Position numbers and translations under genes: made by a program. From Chthonomonas sp. (GTDB lineage: Bacteria > Armatimonadota > Fimbriimonadia > Fimbriimonadales > Fimbriimonadaceae), in NCBI GenBank assembly GCA_016788425.1, contig JAEURQ010000001.1:1-64000 (forward strand): a stretch of 64,000 nt of DNA, in the 5' to 3' direction. Position 1 is the stretch's first letter, and each line of letters begins with the position of its first letter. Of this stretch, positions 1-8,382 are shown piece by piece. The notes below the pieces were generated by a model. The model was not told where the DNA came from. It did no database searches and worked only from the letters and a program-made list of their open reading frames with translations.

Positions 1-136
1 CAAGTCACCTGAATTGTCTTCACCCGAAGTCCGTGGCCTAACCGTAAGGAGGGAGCGGCCGAAGGTGAGGGGAGTAAGGGGGACTAAGTCGTAACAAGGT
101 ACCCGTACCGGAAGGTGTGGGTGGATCACCTCCTTT
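1..136 (+). rRNA. rrs: 16S ribosomal RNA, 3' end (partial)
   Basis: The segment carries the universal 16S 3' landmarks: the GTCGTAACAAGGTA helix-45 approach at about 88-101 and the anti-Shine-Dalgarno tail GGATCACCTCCTTT ending at about 136. Only the last ~136 bases of the gene are inside the window. The CCTCC core is intact, so Shine-Dalgarno initiation remains possible even though many genes in this window look leaderless. A terminator follows within 100 bases and no 23S, 5S or spacer tRNA is seen downstream. Confidence 0.97.
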
Positions 137-230
137 AAGGAAAAGAACTTGGAACCTGCACGTCAGGATCCAACATTTCCAGGTCGGTCACGATTGAAAC
201 GAGTGTTGAGCTTTTAAGCTTTTCGCAAGA

Positions 231-262
231 AGCCTCGAATGAGAAATCATTCGGGGCTTTTT
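231..262 (+). terminator. Intrinsic terminator after 16S rRNA
   Basis: A 12-bp stem (AGCCTCGAATGA / TCATTCGGGGCT, one G-T wobble) closes a GAAA tetraloop and is followed directly by a run of five T. This is a canonical rho-independent terminator about 95 bases after the 16S 3' end, which implies that the transcript stops before any 23S gene. Confidence 0.9.
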
Positions 263-304
263 GCATTTTGCTAGGTCAGGTATGTTGAAGTTGGTGCCTT
301 ACTG

Positions 305-715
305 GGAAACGGGCACTGTATCTCCGGCGTCCCACTGGATCTGGAATTCGCCGAGACGGCGAAGCTACTCGCTCCGTGTCTCCGGCGTCCCGGCGGTTCT
401 GGTATTCGCCGAGACGGCGAAGCTACTCGTTCCGTACCTCTGTCGTCTCGCCGGTTCTGAAGAATCGCCGGGACGGCGAAGATGCTCGTTCCTTCCTCTG
501 TCGACCCGCCGGTTCTGAAAAATCGCCGAGACGGCGACGCTACTCGCTGTGTATCTCCGGCGTCTCGCCGGTTCTAAGAATCGACGAGGTGGCCAAGATA
601 CCGGTTCCGTAAGCCCGGCGTCTCGCCAGTTCTGAAAATCGCCGAGACGGCGAAGATACTCGCTGTGTATCTCCGGCGTCCCGCCGGTTCGGTCATAGAA
701 GGAGGCGAAGATACC
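305..715. repeat. Left array of ~58-bp palindromic (REPIN-like) repeats
   Basis: The core CGCCGAGACGGCGA recurs at about 349, 407, 466, 524, 582 (degenerate) and 640, a spacing of 58-59 bp, with a seventh decayed copy near 697. Each unit has a GGCGTCTCGCC half, about 10 A/T-richer bases and a CGCCGAGACGGCG half. The inner parts CGTCTCG and CGAGACG are exact reverse complements, so each unit can fold as a hairpin. The variable stretch between cores is itself similar from unit to unit. The period is not a multiple of three, which argues against coding. The array fills the gap between the 16S terminator and the RAYT gene. Confidence 0.85.
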
Positions 716-748
716 GACGGTCGGTTAAACTTCATTCAGGAGGTAACG

Positions 749-1396
749 ATGAATCAATCGGATGATCATGGTACGGAGCCCGTCTTTGAGTTTGCCGATT
801 CGGCGATTACCAAAACTCAGGGATTCTATCTTCCGCACTGGACTCGGGAGAATGGGATTTACCATGTTGTTTTTCGTCTGGTCGATAGTCTCCCCAAGGA
901 TGTGGTGCTTCTGCTCCGCGACGAAAAGGCTCACCTATTAAGTCACCATTGTGACCAAGAACTCAACGACGTGCAGATTCGGCGACTAAACGAGTTGTCG
1001 AGCGCAAGGGTGTCCGATGCACTTGACCGTGGGATCGGTGAGTGCCTATTGAGAAACTCAGCGGCCGCCGAGATTATGGAGGCCGTTGTCCGGCACTTTG
1101 ACAAGCAGCGCTACCATCTTCACGCATGGTGCATCATGCCGAATCACGTTCATACTGTGCTTCAACCCATCGCTCCTTTCAAGCTTCCGGATATTACTCA
1201 TTCTTGGAAGTCATACTCTGCGCACGCCATCAACAAGGCGTTGGGAAGAACCGGTTCCCTTTGGCACAAGGAGTCATACGATCACCTAATTAGAACGGAG
1301 CAATCCTACAGGCGAATCATCCAGTACGTTTTGGACAATCCCGCGCGGGCTGGGCTTCGTAACTGGAAGTGGGTTGGGGCTGTCGAGATCGACTGA
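749..1396 (+). CDS. REP-associated tyrosine transposase (RAYT, Y1/IS200-like)
   Basis: This 215-residue protein belongs to the Y1 transposase family that RAYTs share with IS200/IS605 enzymes. RAYTs nick single-stranded REP palindromes and are usually single-copy domesticated genes. Visible are the histidine motif YHLHAWCIMPNHVH (residues 122-135) supplying the HxH metal ligands, SLWHKESYDHLIR (170-182) with Tyr177 as candidate nucleophile, and the family tail YVLDNPARAGL (193-203). The ATG at 749 was chosen over an upstream in-frame start because AGGAGG lies 7 bases before it. The gene is intact and is flanked on both sides by the 58-bp palindromic repeats, its likely substrates. No IS-type ends or target duplications are apparent. 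Confidence 0.9.
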   Translation: MNQSDDHGTEPVFEFADSAITKTQGFYLPHWTRENGIYHVVFRLVDSLPKDVVLLLRDEKAHLLSHHCDQELNDVQIRRLNELSSARVSDALDRGIGECLLRNSAAAEIMEAVVRHFDKQRYHLHAWCIMPNHVHTVLQPIAPFKLPDITHSWKSYSAHAINKALGRTGSLWHKESYDHLIRTEQSYRRIIQYVLDNPARAGLRNWKWVGAVEID

Positions 1397-1940
1397 CGAC
1401 GGCGAAGATATTCGTTCCGTACCTCTGGCGTCCCACCGGTTCTGAAAATCGCCGAGACGGCGAAGCTACTCGTTCCAACTCTCAGGTGTCCTGCCGGTTC
1501 TGAAAATCGCCGAGACGGCGAAGATACTCGCTCTGTATCTCCGGCGTCCCGCCGGTTCTGAAAATCGCCGAGGTGGCGAAGATACTCGCTCTGTATCTCC
1601 GGCGTTCCGCCGGTTCTGGAAATCGCCGCGACGGCGAAGATACTCGCTCCGTGTCTCCGGCCTCCTGCCGGTTCTGAAAATCGCCGAGACGGCGAAGATA
1701 CTCGGTTCCGTAACACCGGCGTCTCGCCGGTTCTGGAATTCGCCGAGACGGCGAAGATACCTCTTTCGTCTCGCTGGCGTCTCGCCTGCTCCGATTCGCC
1801 GAGACGGCGAAGATACTCGGTTCCGTAACACCGGCGTCTCGCCGGTTCTGGAAATCGCCGAGACGGCGAAGATACTCTTTTCCGACTCTCAGGTGTCTCG
1901 CCGGTTCTGAAAATCGCCGAGACGGCGAAGATGCTCAATC
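1397..1940. repeat. Right array of ~58-bp palindromic (REPIN-like) repeats
   Basis: Nine to ten units of the same repeat as the left array start immediately after the RAYT stop codon (CGACGGCGAAGAT at 1397) and end 5 bases before the stop codon of the convergent flippase gene. Cores read CGCCGAGACGGCGAAGATACTC with little variation, while the linkers fall into a few recurring types. Open reading frames that run through the array on the minus strand only reflect the absence of stops in the repeat. Copies in this array are better preserved than in the left one. Confidence 0.85.
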
Positions 1941-1944
1941 CGAA

Positions 1945-3426
1945 CTACCGTAGAAACGGAACGCGACGAGCAAGGAACTCTGGTGCCTTCGCGAGCTTCG
2001 TCTTCACCAGTACGAGCAGAGTCAGGCCGCTAAAGAGCGGCGCCGTGAGAAGCGAGACCCAACCGATTCCCTGCCCATAGGCATACCGAGCAAACTCAAA
2101 CGCACCCAGGCCGATGCCGGTGCCCACCCCGATCATGAGAGCGAAGGTCGTCAGCAGCGCTCGGCGCGGCAAGTCAGGGGCACAAGTGCGCAGGGTCATC
2201 CGCAACAACGGCACGAACTGTAGCACCATGATGCCCAAATTCATAATCACAATCCCCTCAAGGCCGCGCCACGTGACCGCCGGCAACGACAAAAAGAGCG
2301 TGGCGAAGCCGTTCCACAGCGTAAACGGAATGATCTTCTCGGGATTCCCGTTCGCATAGATAATCACGGCAACCGCCGAGTAGAGCGTCTCGAACATGCG
2401 GTACGCGCCGATCCCGGCCATCACCCACGGCAATGTAGCGTCAAAACTGCGGCCCAAAAGGTATGGCAGAAAGCCAAAACCGAAGGCGCACGGCACGAGG
2501 ATGCCGCAAATGCCCACGAGCAAGGCAGTCCGTAGCGAGCTATCAATCGCCCGACTGAACTGCTCCGGCCCCTTAGCATGTGCGCCGACCAACTCAGGGC
2601 TGATGATTTGATACAGCGGCAAAGCGTCCGCCGCCGCCTCGGGCGCGCGCGCGCTGACGTTATAAACGCCGATCGCGCCCTCGCCGAGCTGCTGGTGAAT
2701 AATAATCCGATCGGCTCCATTTCCAATCGCGCCGCTCAGCTTGTTGGCCAGAGCGCGAATGCCAAACCGTTTAGCTTCCTTAAACACGTCCGGGTCAAAG
2801 CTCGGCGTGGATCGGGAGGAAAGTTCCTGGCGACGCCGGCGATAGAGGCTCAGCAACCCGAGCGCGGCGCCGGTCGAGAACCCGATGAAATAGGCTTCCT
2901 GCGAGCGGAGCCACCACACGAGTCCCGCGCTCAACGTCGCGCCGCCAACGCTCATCCAAAGCGCCGCGGTGGCCACCGGACCAAACTGCCTCCGCGAGCT
3001 AAACCAGCTTCCGTATGTATAAATTCCGTAGGTTAAAGCGGTATAAATCCCGGCAAGAAGAAACAGGAGCACCTTGCGCGAGGTGCCCAGCTCCACCTGA
3101 TGGAGGGGATAGAACAGGCTGAGCAGGCCATAGATGACGACCATGAGGCTGCCCGCGACCAGCGCGATTCGCTTGTGCGTGTTCCACACTCGCAAGCCCT
3201 GCTGATCGTCGCCGCTCGCCCAGGCCGCCGCCATCTGCCGATTGGTGGATTCCGGCAAGCCCAGGTCGGCCAAAAGAACAAAGCGCTGCAAGTTGACCAA
3301 CGCACTGCAAACACCAAAACCGGTCTTGCCAAGGATGTCAAAGAACAGCCGGATCGTGAAAAACTGGACGGCAAGCCCCAGGAGCTTCGCCCCGCCGACC
3401 AAAAAAAGATTCTTGCTTTGACTCAC
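1945..3426 (-). CDS. Oligosaccharide flippase (Wzx-like, MOP superfamily)
   Basis: The 493-residue product has about 12-14 hydrophobic segments, opens with NLFLVGGAKLLGLAVQF typical of Wzx/PST flippases, and has few motifs otherwise. Such proteins move lipid-linked glycan units across the inner membrane for O-antigen, capsule or exopolysaccharide assembly. I chose the GTG start at 3426 because GAGGAG lies just upstream; an in-frame ATG at 3465 would add 13 residues. The adjacent divergent acyltransferase at 3719 fits a surface-glycan locus. The stop codon lies right at the edge of the repeat array. The exact substrate cannot be told from sequence. Confidence 0.82.
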   Translation of the reverse strand: MSQSKNLFLVGGAKLLGLAVQFFTIRLFFDILGKTGFGVCSALVNLQRFVLLADLGLPESTNRQMAAAWASGDDQQGLRVWNTHKRIALVAGSLMVVIYGLLSLFYPLHQVELGTSRKVLLFLLAGIYTALTYGIYTYGSWFSSRRQFGPVATAALWMSVGGATLSAGLVWWLRSQEAYFIGFSTGAALGLLSLYRRRRQELSSRSTPSFDPDVFKEAKRFGIRALANKLSGAIGNGADRIIIHQQLGEGAIGVYNVSARAPEAAADALPLYQIISPELVGAHAKGPEQFSRAIDSSLRTALLVGICGILVPCAFGFGFLPYLLGRSFDATLPWVMAGIGAYRMFETLYSAVAVIIYANGNPEKIIPFTLWNGFATLFLSLPAVTWRGLEGIVIMNLGIMVLQFVPLLRMTLRTCAPDLPRRALLTTFALMIGVGTGIGLGAFEFARYAYGQGIGWVSLLTAPLFSGLTLLVLVKTKLAKAPEFLARRVPFLR

Positions 3427-3498
3427 GCTGCTCCTCAAAATTACCAGGTTGCGCCTCGGCGGCATGCGAGAGCGGCTATAGTGTCACAAGAGGCAACA

Positions 3499-3603
3499 AT
3501 GAACCTCCACCACAGTTTAAATCGGATTGTTTGCTCGCTGGCCGTAGCCTTTGCGCCAATGTTCTCATCGGCCAGCGACCTGCCGATGTTCGACGGCTTT
3601 TGA
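3499..3603 (+). CDS. Possible 34-residue signal-peptide-like ORF
   Basis: An ATG preceded by AGAGG at a 5-base spacing opens a 34-codon frame with a signal-peptide-like N-terminus (a basic start followed by [16 protein letters not shown]-like hydrophobic residues) and ends at TGA. A TATAGT box at 3477-3482 could be its promoter. It is very short and overlaps the frame below, so it may be a decayed remnant or non-coding. I do not recognise it. Confidence 0.25.
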   Translation: MNLHHSLNRIVCSLAVAFAPMFSSASDLPMFDGF

Positions 3604-3722
3604 AGCGTCGGCTGGATGAGGAGTCGGTTGCCTTTAAAGAGAGCGCCGCACTTTGGCGAGCGTTCATCCTTTCGCACGTAGGCACGCCACCCGAGGTCCT
3701 GCGCGGTACCATCAGTGAGTGA
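3531..3722 (+). CDS. Hypothetical small ORF upstream of the acyltransferase
   Basis: A frame of 63 codons from a TTG at 3531 (open upstream to at least 3462 without ATG or GTG) ends in TGA that overlaps the GTG start of the acyltransferase as GTGA. The C-terminal half is rich in charged and aliphatic residues ([20 protein letters not shown]) and looks more like protein than noise. The stop-start overlap would suit translational coupling. No recognisable family; the start is unclear, and frame interruption of an older gene is an alternative. Confidence 0.3.
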   Translation: MLAGRSLCANVLIGQRPADVRRLLKRRLDEESVAFKESAALWRAFILSHVGTPPEVLRGTISE

Positions 3723-4327
3723 GTTCGTTCGTCCATCCCACGGCCGTTGTAGATGAGGGCGCGAAGATCGGCGAGGGCACGAAGATTTGGCACTTCTGCC
3801 ACGTCCTGCCCCGCGCCGAAATCGGAACCAATTGCATCCTCGGGCAAAACGTGATGGTGGCCAACAACGTCACCATCGGCAACTTCGTCAAGATTCAAAA
3901 TAACGTCAGCCTCTACGAGGGCGTGGTGCTGGAGGACTATGTGTTTTGCGGGCCGAGCTGTGTGTTTACCAACGTGCTCACGCCGCGCTGCGAGTTTCCG
4001 CGCGCCACCAGCGAGCATTATCACACCACCATCGTCAAGCGAGGCGCGAGCATCGGGGCCAACGCCACCATTGTTTGCGGCGTCACGCTCCACGAGGGCG
4101 CATTTGTCGCGGCCGGCGCGGTCGTCACCAAAGACGTGCCCGCGTTCACCATGGTCGCCGGAGTACCGGCGACGCCCATCGGCCACATGAGCGCGTACGG
4201 CGACCGGCTTGACTTCAAAGCCGACCCCGGCCAGCCCTACCAAACCGCCACCGATTCGCAGGGCGAAGAGTATCGTTTGATGCCCGACGGTCAGGTGTTG
4301 CGCATGCAATCTCAGCCCGTGGTTTGA
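3719..4327 (+). CDS. Hexapeptide-repeat N-acetyltransferase, WbpD/WlbB-like
   Basis: The 202-residue protein is a left-handed parallel beta-helix acyltransferase. Imperfect hexads such as AKIGEG, AEIGTN, VTIGNF and ASIGAN run through residues 12-130, and the block [15 protein letters not shown] with [22 protein letters not shown] matches the WbpD/WlbB group, which acetylates the 3-amino group of UDP-2-acetamido-3-amino-uronic acids for surface polysaccharide. The start is GTG. Partner genes (dehydrogenase, oxidase, aminotransferase) are not in the window, so the precise sugar is inference. The ileS gene follows after 27 bases. Confidence 0.83.
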   Translation: MSSFVHPTAVVDEGAKIGEGTKIWHFCHVLPRAEIGTNCILGQNVMVANNVTIGNFVKIQNNVSLYEGVVLEDYVFCGPSCVFTNVLTPRCEFPRATSEHYHTTIVKRGASIGANATIVCGVTLHEGAFVAAGAVVTKDVPAFTMVAGVPATPIGHMSAYGDRLDFKADPGQPYQTATDSQGEEYRLMPDGQVLRMQSQPVV

Positions 4328-4354
4328 ACCCACGCCAGGTAAACTGGCAGGTTC

Positions 4355-7129
4355 ATGGAGTTCAAAAGTACCCTCAACCTCCCCGATCCTGAGTTCACGA
4401 TCGCGATGAAGGCCGACCTGGCCAATCGCGAACCGGAAATTCAGGCTCGTTGGGCAGAAATGGGGCTGTACCACCGCATTCTCGAATCGCGGGCGAACTC
4501 TCCGACGTTTGTGCTGCACGATGGGCCGCCGTACACCAACAGCCCGATTCACATCGGCACGGCCCTGAACAAAATCCTCAAAGACCTGGTCGTCAAGTCG
4601 CGCACGCTCATGGGCTATCAATGCCCCTACGTGCCCGGTTACGACAACCATGGCCTGCCCATCGAGCAGACCGTGATGAAGGCGTTTCACGAGCAAAAGC
4701 TCTCGCCCGACGTGCCGACCCTGCGCCAAGCTTGCCGCGAGCACGCGGCCAAGTATCTCGATATCCAAACGCAGCAGTTTCAGCGGCTCGGCATCTTCGG
4801 TCTTTGGGAAAAGCCGTACACCACGATGGCGTTCCGGTACGAAGCCGAGATCGTGCGCACCTTCCGGCGGCTGGTCGAAATCGGCCAGGTGTATCGCGGC
4901 ATGCGCCCTGTCATGTGGAGCCCAACCTCGCAGACGGCGCTCGCCGACACGGAGATCATCTACAAGGATGTCGTGAGCAAGGCGATCTATGTCGCGTTTC
5001 CGCTCCAGCCCGAAGAGCAGGACAAGTTCCCCGAGTTTCCGAACCTGCACTGCGTCATCTGGACGACGACGCCCTGGACGATTCCCGCGAATCTCGGCGT
5101 GGCGTTTCACCCCGAATACGAGTACGCGACGGTGCGCGCCGGCGATCGGCACTACCTGCTGCTCGAAGCCTTGGTCGAAAAGACCATGGCGGCCTGCGGC
5201 ATCGCCGACTACGAAATCGTCAACCGCACGCCGGGCGCCGAGTTCGAATTCCTGCGCTTTAAGCACCCGATTTTCGATCGTGATTCGGTGGGTCTGCTCG
5301 CCGATTACGTAACCACCGAGGACGGAACGGGCATCGTGCACACCGCGCCGGGTCATGGCCGCGAGGACTTTCAGACCGGCAAGAAGTACGGCCTGCCCGT
5401 GCTGTGCCCGGTCAATGGCCGCGGCGTCCTCACCGAGGAAGCGGGCGAATTCGCTGGCGTGTTCTACAAGGATTGCGATACGGTCGTGCTGCAACGTCTC
5501 CGCGAGGTTGGGCTTCTGCTCGCCGAAAGCGATTACGCGCACAGCTATCCCCACGCCGAGCGCGACGAAAAGCCGGTTATCTTCCGCACCACCGACCAGT
5601 GGTTCGTGTCGATTGACGCCAACGACCTCCGTCCGCGCCTGCTTGACCAAATCGAGCGCGTGCAATGGGTGCCCGCGACCGGCAAGACTCGCATCACGGC
5701 CATGGTGGCCAACCGCCCCGATTGGTGCGTGTCGCGTCAGCGACCTTGGGGCGTCGGAATCCCGATCTTCTACGGCGCCGAAACCGGCAAGCCAGTAATG
5801 GACCCCGTCGCCATCGAGGCGGTGGCTCAACTCATCGACCGCGAAGGTTCCGACGCCTGGTTTACGCGCTCGGCGGCGGAGATTTTGCCCGCCGGATACA
5901 TGCACCCGGACACTGGCGAAACGGAATTCACCAAGGAAACCGACGTATTCGACGTGTGGTTCGATAGCGGCGCGACCAACCTTTGCGTGCTGGAAGGTAA
6001 TGTCGAGCCCGAGTGGCCGGCTATCTGGCCCGCGGACATCTACTTCGAGGGCAGCGATCAGCACCGCGGCTGGTTCAACGTGTCGCTCATCATCGGCACC
6101 GCCATCAAGGGCGAGGCGCCGTTCCGCGCGGTAGGCACCCACGGCTTTGTCAACGACGAAAAGGGGCAGAAAATGTCCAAGCGCACGGGCAATGTGATTG
6201 ACCCGGTGCAGGTTTGCAACACGAATGGCGCGGACATTTTGCGCTACTGGGTGGCCAGCGTGGACTACGTGAACGACGTTCCCGTGAGTCAAGCGATTCT
6301 TAAGCAGTGCGGCGACCAGTATCGCACGGTGCGCAACCAGTTTCGGTTCCTGCTCGGCAACTTAAACGGCTACGATCCGCTCTCGCCGGTGGAGTATCAG
6401 CCGATTGACCAGTGGATCGTCGAGCAAACGGAGCTTTTGGTGGCCGACGTGATGGACGCTTACGAGGCATACGACTTTGGTCGGGCGATCACCGCCATTC
6501 ACAACTTCTGCGCGAAGGAAATCTCGGCCATCTACAACGACGCGATCAAGGACCGCATGTACTGCGACGGCGCCGATTGGCCATCCCGGAGCGCGGCTCA
6601 GCGCGCGTGCCACACCGTGATCGTGGCCTTGGTCAAGCTCATCGCGCCGATTCTGCCGCATACCGCGGAGGAAGTCTACGAGCGGATTCCTTTGGCCGAG
6701 CGCCAAGCGAGCGTGCACATGGAAGTCATGCCCCGGCCGATGGCCGAGCGACTCAGCGAGATTGAGGGCAATGCCCTGCAAACGCAGATCGCCATGGCGC
6801 TGGGAGTGCGCGAGCAAGTGTTTGCCGAATTCGAGCGATATAAGCAAGAAGGTGCAGTCAAAGATAGTCAAAAGGCGATCTGCGATCTGGTCTGCTCCGA
6901 AGCCGAAGCCCATGCGCTGACCGGCCTTGGCGCGTTCCTGGCGATCTTCTTTAAGATGAGCGAGGTGAACGTCACCAAGGGCGAATTCGCGGTCTCGTTC
7001 CGCCCGAGCCCGCACGCCGAATGCGCGCGCAGCCGCTTGCTCCGTCCGGATTGCCGCGAAGTGACGTACCAAGGCGAAACCGTGGTGCTGAGCAAACGCG
7101 ACCGCATGGTGTTGGGCGTAGAAGACTAA
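4355..7129 (+). CDS. ileS: Isoleucyl-tRNA synthetase
   Basis: The 924-residue class Ia synthetase charges tRNA-Ile. HIGH appears as HIGT (residues 66-69) within HDGPPYTNSPIHIGTALNK and the KMSKR loop is at 606-610. The CP1 editing domain shows WTTTPWTIPAN and the GTGIVHTAPGHG segment. The C-terminus normally carries a zinc site with two CxxC pairs; here only isolated cysteines remain (ECARSRLLRPDCREV), so the site is degenerate. A TAAACT box at 4340-4345 lies 9 bases before the ATG. lspA follows after 5 bases, as in many bacteria. Confidence 0.97.
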   Translation: MEFKSTLNLPDPEFTIAMKADLANREPEIQARWAEMGLYHRILESRANSPTFVLHDGPPYTNSPIHIGTALNKILKDLVVKSRTLMGYQCPYVPGYDNHGLPIEQTVMKAFHEQKLSPDVPTLRQACREHAAKYLDIQTQQFQRLGIFGLWEKPYTTMAFRYEAEIVRTFRRLVEIGQVYRGMRPVMWSPTSQTALADTEIIYKDVVSKAIYVAFPLQPEEQDKFPEFPNLHCVIWTTTPWTIPANLGVAFHPEYEYATVRAGDRHYLLLEALVEKTMAACGIADYEIVNRTPGAEFEFLRFKHPIFDRDSVGLLADYVTTEDGTGIVHTAPGHGREDFQTGKKYGLPVLCPVNGRGVLTEEAGEFAGVFYKDCDTVVLQRLREVGLLLAESDYAHSYPHAERDEKPVIFRTTDQWFVSIDANDLRPRLLDQIERVQWVPATGKTRITAMVANRPDWCVSRQRPWGVGIPIFYGAETGKPVMDPVAIEAVAQLIDREGSDAWFTRSAAEILPAGYMHPDTGETEFTKETDVFDVWFDSGATNLCVLEGNVEPEWPAIWPADIYFEGSDQHRGWFNVSLIIGTAIKGEAPFRAVGTHGFVNDEKGQKMSKRTGNVIDPVQVCNTNGADILRYWVASVDYVNDVPVSQAILKQCGDQYRTVRNQFRFLLGNLNGYDPLSPVEYQPIDQWIVEQTELLVADVMDAYEAYDFGRAITAIHNFCAKEISAIYNDAIKDRMYCDGADWPSRSAAQRACHTVIVALVKLIAPILPHTAEEVYERIPLAERQASVHMEVMPRPMAERLSEIEGNALQTQIAMALGVREQVFAEFERYKQEGAVKDSQKAICDLVCSEAEAHALTGLGAFLAIFFKMSEVNVTKGEFAVSFRPSPHAECARSRLLRPDCREVTYQGETVVLSKRDRMVLGVED

Positions 7130-7134
7130 CAACC

Positions 7135-7644
7135 ATGAAGCGCGCCCGCCTTTTTCTGGTGATCAGCCTCCTGTTCCTCGTGTTGGATCAGGTGGTGAAA
7201 GCGTGGGCGCGCGGACGGTTTCAGCTTCACGAGAGCCCGGGCTTCCCCTGGCCGGGCGTGTTCGAATTCACGCTGGTCTACAACCAGGGCATCGCCTTTG
7301 GGATGATGAAGGGCATGTCCATCTTGTTCACGCCGGTCGCCATTGCGATTGTGGTGATGGCTTACCGCTTTGTGGCGAACCATCCGGGCGAGCGCGTGTT
7401 TGTCCATGTCGCCGCGGGCCTGGTGGCCGCCGGGGCGGTCGGCAACATGATCGATCGCATTTGGCTTGGCAAAGTAACGGATATGTTTTGGGCGCGATTC
7501 ATTAACTTTCCGGTATTCAACGTCGCCGACGTATGCATCACCATCGGGGCCGTGCTCTTTGGCATCCGGTTCGTCTTCGAACGGGCGTTCGCGCCGACTC
7601 CGCTGGCAAATCCTGAAGTAGCCCCTAAGGTTTCAGCGGAATAA
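7135..7644 (+). CDS. lspA: Signal peptidase II (prolipoprotein signal peptidase)
   Basis: This 169-residue integral membrane aspartyl protease removes the signal peptide of lipoproteins after diacylglyceryl transfer. Four hydrophobic segments are visible and the conserved blocks NMIDRIWLGKVTDMF (residues 104-118) and FPVFNVADVCI (125-135) supply the catalytic Asp116 and Asp132. The ATG at 7135 gives the normal family length and follows ileS by 5 bases, the classic ileS-lspA pair. Several lipoproteins with lipobox cysteines in this window are its likely substrates. Confidence 0.95.
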   Translation: MKRARLFLVISLLFLVLDQVVKAWARGRFQLHESPGFPWPGVFEFTLVYNQGIAFGMMKGMSILFTPVAIAIVVMAYRFVANHPGERVFVHVAAGLVAAGAVGNMIDRIWLGKVTDMFWARFINFPVFNVADVCITIGAVLFGIRFVFERAFAPTPLANPEVAPKVSAE

Positions 7645-7690
7645 GCCAACACTTCCCTTGAGGGTTTTGTGCCCTCAGGACATGCGAACC

Positions 7691-8143
7691 ATGACGAAAG
7701 TAATGACCTCTCGCTTTGGCGAGATCGAGTACACCAAGGAGGATGTGCTGACGGTTCGCGAAGGATTGCTAGGCTTCGAGGGATTCACCAAATTCCTCTT
7801 GATTGAACACAAACCGGATAGCCCGTTTCGCTGGATGCAGTCGCTGCAACGGCCGGAACTCGCCTTTTTGGTCGTGGACCCATTCCAGTTTTTTGCCGAT
7901 TACGACGTGGTTTTGACCGACCAAGCGGCGGAAGATTTGGAATTAACGCCAACAACGGGGCAGGTGGTCTATACTATCGTCACGATTCCTCGTGGAAAAC
8001 CTGACGACATGACCGTGAACCTGGCCGGGCCCATTGTCATCAATGCAGATACCCGTGAGGCGCGTCAATTCGTTGTCGAGAACCCGGCGTTCTCGGTGAA
8101 GCAACGACTTGTGATCGAGTCTCCGGTGAAGACAGCCGCGTAG
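7691..8143 (+). CDS. fliW: Flagellar assembly factor FliW
   Basis: The 150-residue protein matches Fli[27 protein letters not shown] at the N-terminus and the [25 protein letters not shown] core (quoted here only as landmarks at about residues 99-125). FliW binds flagellin and, when free, sequesters CsrA, coupling flagellin synthesis to export. The ATG at 7691 was chosen for its CAGGA at 10-base spacing; upstream TTG and ATG starts are possible. It lies 32 bases before csrA, the conserved partner order. Confidence 0.93.
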   Translation: MTKVMTSRFGEIEYTKEDVLTVREGLLGFEGFTKFLLIEHKPDSPFRWMQSLQRPELAFLVVDPFQFFADYDVVLTDQAAEDLELTPTTGQVVYTIVTIPRGKPDDMTVNLAGPIVINADTREARQFVVENPAFSVKQRLVIESPVKTAA

Positions 8144-8175
8144 CGCGGATAACGGAGCCAAGGAGGGCGAGAGAC

Positions 8176-8382
8176 ATGCTGGTTTTAACAAGGAAGCTCG
8201 GCCAGAGCATCATTATCAACGACGAGATCGAAATCGTCGTGCTGGAGGTTCGCGGCGAACAGGTCCGTATCGGGATCAAAGCGCCGCGAAACGTCCCGGT
8301 TCACCGCAAAGAAATCTTCGAGCAGATTCACGAAGAGAATGTGGCCGCCTCGGACGTGGACCCCGGCGACGTGCCGGGCTAG
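8176..8382 (+). CDS. csrA: Carbon storage regulator CsrA
   Basis: The 68-residue protein begins [16 protein letters not shown] and contains [18 protein letters not shown], the diagnostic CsrA RNA-binding blocks. CsrA dimers bind GGA in hairpin loops near ribosome-binding sites; in FliW-bearing bacteria the chief target is flagellin mRNA and FliW is the antagonist. A strong AGGAGG at 8161-8166 precedes the ATG, so this gene is clearly leadered. Its TAG stop shares CTAG with the convergent holB stop. The acidic 15-residue tail is poorly conserved in the family. Confidence 0.96.
   Translation: MLVLTRKLGQSIIINDEIEIVVLEVRGEQVRIGIKAPRNVPVHRKEIFEQIHEENVAASDVDPGDVPG

Noticed and set aside
263-1000. 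23S rRNA or spacer tRNA after 16S
   Set aside because: The bases following the terminator are repeats and the RAYT gene; no tRNA fold or 23S motif is seen.
1306-1938. Repetitive minus-strand coding region in the right array
   Set aside because: The unit length of 58 is not divisible by three and the frames shift across the array; they only reflect stop-free repeats.
305-1940. CRISPR array
   Set aside because: Regular spacing of about 58 bp looks CRISPR-like, but the linkers are similar to each other, the core holds two palindromes, and there are no cas genes.
3601-3603. TGA as a selenocysteine codon in the small frame at 3499
   Set aside because: The frame after the TGA stops after about 25 codons, has no redox motif and no clear SECIS hairpin.
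3476-6292. Long open frame of 938 codons antisense to ileS
   Set aside because: It is a by-product of the codon bias of ileS, has Arg/His-rich low-quality sequence and no family.
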